Positions 61,801 to 64,000 of a stretch of 64,000 nt of DNA are shown here, in pieces (positions within the stretch are counted from its first letter, which is position 1; each line of letters begins with the position of its first letter). The translations under genes and the position numbers were made by a program. The notes beneath the pieces are model-generated. The model made no database searches and was not told the origin of the DNA. It saw only the letters and a program-made list of their open reading frames with translations. Location: positions 8,215,534 through 8,279,533 of the forward strand of contig NC_081331.1 of the NCBI RefSeq assembly GCF_022539665.2, given 5' to 3'. Source of the stretch: Daphnia carinata. Taxonomy: Eukaryota > Arthropoda > Branchiopoda > Diplostraca > Daphniidae.

Positions 61801-62170
61801 TGTATTCCTTGGGGTAAGAAATTAATGTCCCAACTACTTTGCATTTCTGAACTTTTTTTGTGATCATTTGGAAAGAGAGGTCTTAGGTCCATGCGTCGGC
61901 AGTATAATAGTTGACGTGTATGATTTTCCCATGGCTATGACAACTTTTGGATTACTCAATTTGGCGGTAGCACTATTATTGCTGTGCAATCAGGTGTGCG
62001 CGGCCATTTGGTCGAAACAAAATGTGTCCAATATGCAACTTCTGTTATCCAATAACGATACTCCCAACATCTCGCAAGTTGGACCTGCGGACCCCGCTAT
62101 CGCCATTGATGAAGAAGAAAAGCTAATTTTCCGGAAAGATACAAGTCAGACATACGGCACAGCATGCTAA
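58770..62170 (+). CDS. SLC18B1: SLC18B1-like vesicular transporter (major facilitator superfamily)
   Basis: SLC18B1 exchanges protons for polyamines across vesicle membranes. Eleven exons join in phase: 58770-59255, 59328-59364, 59437-59535, 59599-59783, 59859-59902, 59976-59986, 60046-60293, 60387-60574, 61560-61655, 61739-61813, 61876-62170 (1764 nt, 587 aa). The first about 135 residues are a hydrophilic leader longer than in vertebrate SLC18B1 (about 456 aa in total). Twelve-helix MFS signs follow: SAISMLSPFF, STSTYGLIFS, GHITPSLGPKFTFIS, GTLETCIGLGFSIGPLIGG (motif C of SLC18), LEPTLVIHM, SPFWGWLVGKYD and GEVLGPCVGS. The tail is acidic (IDEEEKLIF). One exon is only 11 nt. Intron 8 is 985 nt and contains TTATTCG-rich DNA. 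The start at 58770 is supported by its conservation in the duplicated copy. Confidence 0.9.
59976..59986 (+). other. 11-nt microexon of the SLC18B1-like gene
   Basis: ACTAATCGGAG lies between a pyrimidine tract plus TAG and GTAAGG. It is needed to code P-L-I-G-G in the conserved GPxxGG motif, and the flanking exons join out of frame without it. Confidence 0.85.
60763..60960. repeat. TTATTCG-word repeat in intron 8
   Basis: Several TTCGAATAAG and TTATTCG words as in the hAT MITE at 32406-32810. Ends were not recognised, so it may be a decayed copy. Confidence 0.4.
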
Positions 62171-62684
62171 TGTAAAAAGCGTTTCTTCCTTAAGAAATCT
62201 TTGTCGGAAAAACCTCTAAGTCTGCGTGACTAAGAAAGCGTAACCAATATTCTGCATTGGTTGAATAGCGCAGTCCCTTTCATATAGTTGATTTTTATTC
62301 TGTCCCGTGAGTCCCGAATCGCAATCTTCTTTTGTTTGAAGCAAAACGATTTTTTTAGATACAACCAAACATCTGATGCAATACACAGTAGACGAACAAC
62401 TCAAAGAACAACAATTGTGAGAACATCGGGTACTGTACCTTTAACGGGTAACATCATAGAAGAAGGGGAAAAGCTAGCGGGTTAATGAATCGCTATGATG
62501 ACGAACCCAAGGGCTAAATCGATGGGCAGCAACTAAAAAACTTTAAATTATTCCGGTTGCGCTAACAAAAAGAAATGGTAGTACCCCAAACGAATCGAAA
62601 CAACAATTTGAAATGATTTTTGAATGAAATTTGTAGACCAGTTGATGGGCCGCATCCTCTTGAAAAGCTACCGCAAAACCTTTA

Positions 62685-62742
62685 AATAAAATGTTATCAA
62701 CTTAATGATTAAAAACTTAATGTTGTTTCAAATGTAAATAAA
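62685..62742 (+). promoter_or_regulatory. Poly(A) signals of the SLC18B1-like gene
   Basis: AATAAA at 62685-62690 and at 62737-62742, about 520-570 nt after the stop codon at 62170. Confidence 0.55.
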
Positions 62743-63405
62743 GATTTATGAATGCAATAAAATACAAATTTTTAAAAATTTGCTGTATAGAACATACTTT
62801 TTTTTTACGCATACCAAAATTCATTTGCTACATACAAACTTGTAACTTATCTAACTCAATGTGTAAAGGAGACCGTGCGTAGTACTTTCGCGTCCGCGTT
62901 CTAAATGGTGGATAAGTTGAATTCGGATTAAATGCTACACGTCGCTGTGACTAAACCAAAATCCTCTCCTCTTCCAGAATAGTATTAAATTGATGGCCCG
63001 TACGTGACCTTCATTAATAATTCTCGGGAGCAAATTTTAGTTTTTGGCTTAGTTAGGGGCATGCAAACCCCATATTAGTCATATTTATTTTTGCCTTCTG
63101 TGTTCAAGACACACTCCCATATAACGCCGGTGCATTTACTTTTTTTTTCATTGCAAGCTGTACTGGATTATGACGAATGCCACATTTGTCGCCACTGATT
63201 GTCACTATTCTTCTATAGTTGGTGAAAAGTAATGTCGACGTGAATCGACAGAACAAAGCTACGCAGTAGTATACGAGAAAACAAAAACCAAGAATTTCAG
63301 ATGTTTTTTTTAAATTAATTTTATTATCAATTTCTTCATTTCACAGACAAAGATTTGCAATGATAAAATTTAGGCGAGTTTCATCGCAACGCCGTCAATG
63401 AAACC
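62743..63405. other. Intergenic gap between convergent genes
   Basis: Nothing coding recognised. A minus-strand AATAAA at 63320-63325 is a plausible poly(A) signal for eIF2A. Confidence 0.55.
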
Positions 63406-64000
63406 TTACTTCTTCTTCAAAGATAATTCCATGAATTCCTTCAAGAAATCGTTTTCTTTCTTCATTTTATCCAGTTGATTCAATTCCAATTTTTTTCCAG
63501 CAGATTGCTGAGCTTTCAGTTGGGCAATCTGATCGAGCTTCTACAGGTTGAATTAGTTAAAGTGTTAAAGCCATCCGTTCGTACAAATAACTGAATTTTT
63601 TTCAAAAGCATTGCTTCGTATCAGTTCGATTTAAAATACCTTTTTAAGATCCCTCAATTTTTTGTCGACTGTCTCGTCTCCAGTGAGTTCTAGGTGGACA
63701 CTTGAGTTAACTGTTATTTCTACGCCAGGGAGGTTTTCGGAAGGTAACTCTTTTGCTTTTTCTGCAGCTGCTGCTTTCTTCATCTTTCGTTCGTGGCGTA
63801 CGTTTGGTTTTGTCTTATTCGGTGCTACTCCAACTAAATAAAAAAAAAAAAAAAATACTTAATTTGAAAAACAAAAGGTTGTGATAAGATATCCATACTA
63901 GGCTTCGCGGCCCTAGGGTTCGACGGAGGTTCTCTTTCTTCCAAAAATTTTAGAATAGCGCTTGTTCCTCGAGCACCAGGAGGACGGTAAAGTTCCTTCG
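63406..64000 (-). CDS. EIF2A: Eukaryotic translation initiation factor 2A, C-terminal exons (partial)
   Basis: eIF2A delivers initiator tRNA in a GTP-independent way under special conditions. Three exons are in the window: 63899 to beyond 64000, 63640-63833, and 63406-63540 with the stop at 63406-63408. They read ELYRPPGARG, then PNKTKPNVRHERKMKKAA, then TGDETVDKKLRDLKKKL, then QLKAQQSAGKKLELNQLDKM, ending LKKK. This follows the conserved end of eIF2A: the YRPP block, a basic region, and the DKKxxxLKKKL coiled coil with GKxLExNQ. Splice sites fit in phase. The beta-propeller part lies outside the window. The gene is convergent with the SLC18B1-like gene. Confidence 0.88.

Noticed and set aside
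1-64000. CRISPR array, bacterial operons or riboswitches
   Set aside because: Genes are split by spliceosomal introns and no spaced direct-repeat array with unique spacers was seen.

Overview
The window reads as AT-rich arthropod nuclear DNA, most like a branchiopod crustacean such as Daphnia. That is an inference from intron-dense genes with many introns of about 50-120 nt, arthropod-type protein families (a DRAK kinase, a septate-junction-like claudin) and an invertebrate repeat set (BEL/Pao, gypsy, P/THAP, hAT, FLYWCH elements). No bacterial or organellar signature was seen.

Four host genes could be assembled exon by exon with matching splice phases. On the minus strand lie a complete RFC2 clamp-loader subunit (5481-7320, 11 exons, 344 aa) and a complete DAPK-related kinase Drak (13118-25131, 7 exons, 1157 aa, including a 5.1 kb first intron). 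On the plus strand lies a complete SLC18B1-like vesicular transporter (58770-62170, 11 exons, 587 aa, with an 11-nt microexon). It converges on the C-terminal exons of minus-strand eIF2A (63406 to the window end).

The middle (about 29.9-58.8 kb) and the first 4.5 kb are dense, nested transposon territory. Three elements share CCC...GGG terminal inverted repeats and 2-bp target duplications (2876-3992, 29878-30758, 40347-43415). The first two contain a tRNA-like module. The third sits inside a gypsy reverse transcriptase and carries a nearly complete claudin-like gene plus fragments of a pseudouridine-kinase gene and a DUF4806 gene. A 4.1 kb element with inverted repeats of about 400 bp carries a zinc-finger plus FLYWCH gene (34156-38304). 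A related 1.8 kb element follows (38353-40132), then a THAP/P-element transposase (44085-46957), mariner and hAT relics, and MITEs with clear target duplications (31569-32377, 32406-32810).

At 49.3-58.9 kb the promoter and start of exon 1 of the SLC18B1-like gene occur twice as direct repeats of about 1.54 kb. A degenerate, one-LTR BEL/Pao retrotransposon lies between them and joins the upstream copy inside its coding sequence. This records a retrotransposon insertion into an exon followed or accompanied by a tandem duplication that left one intact copy.
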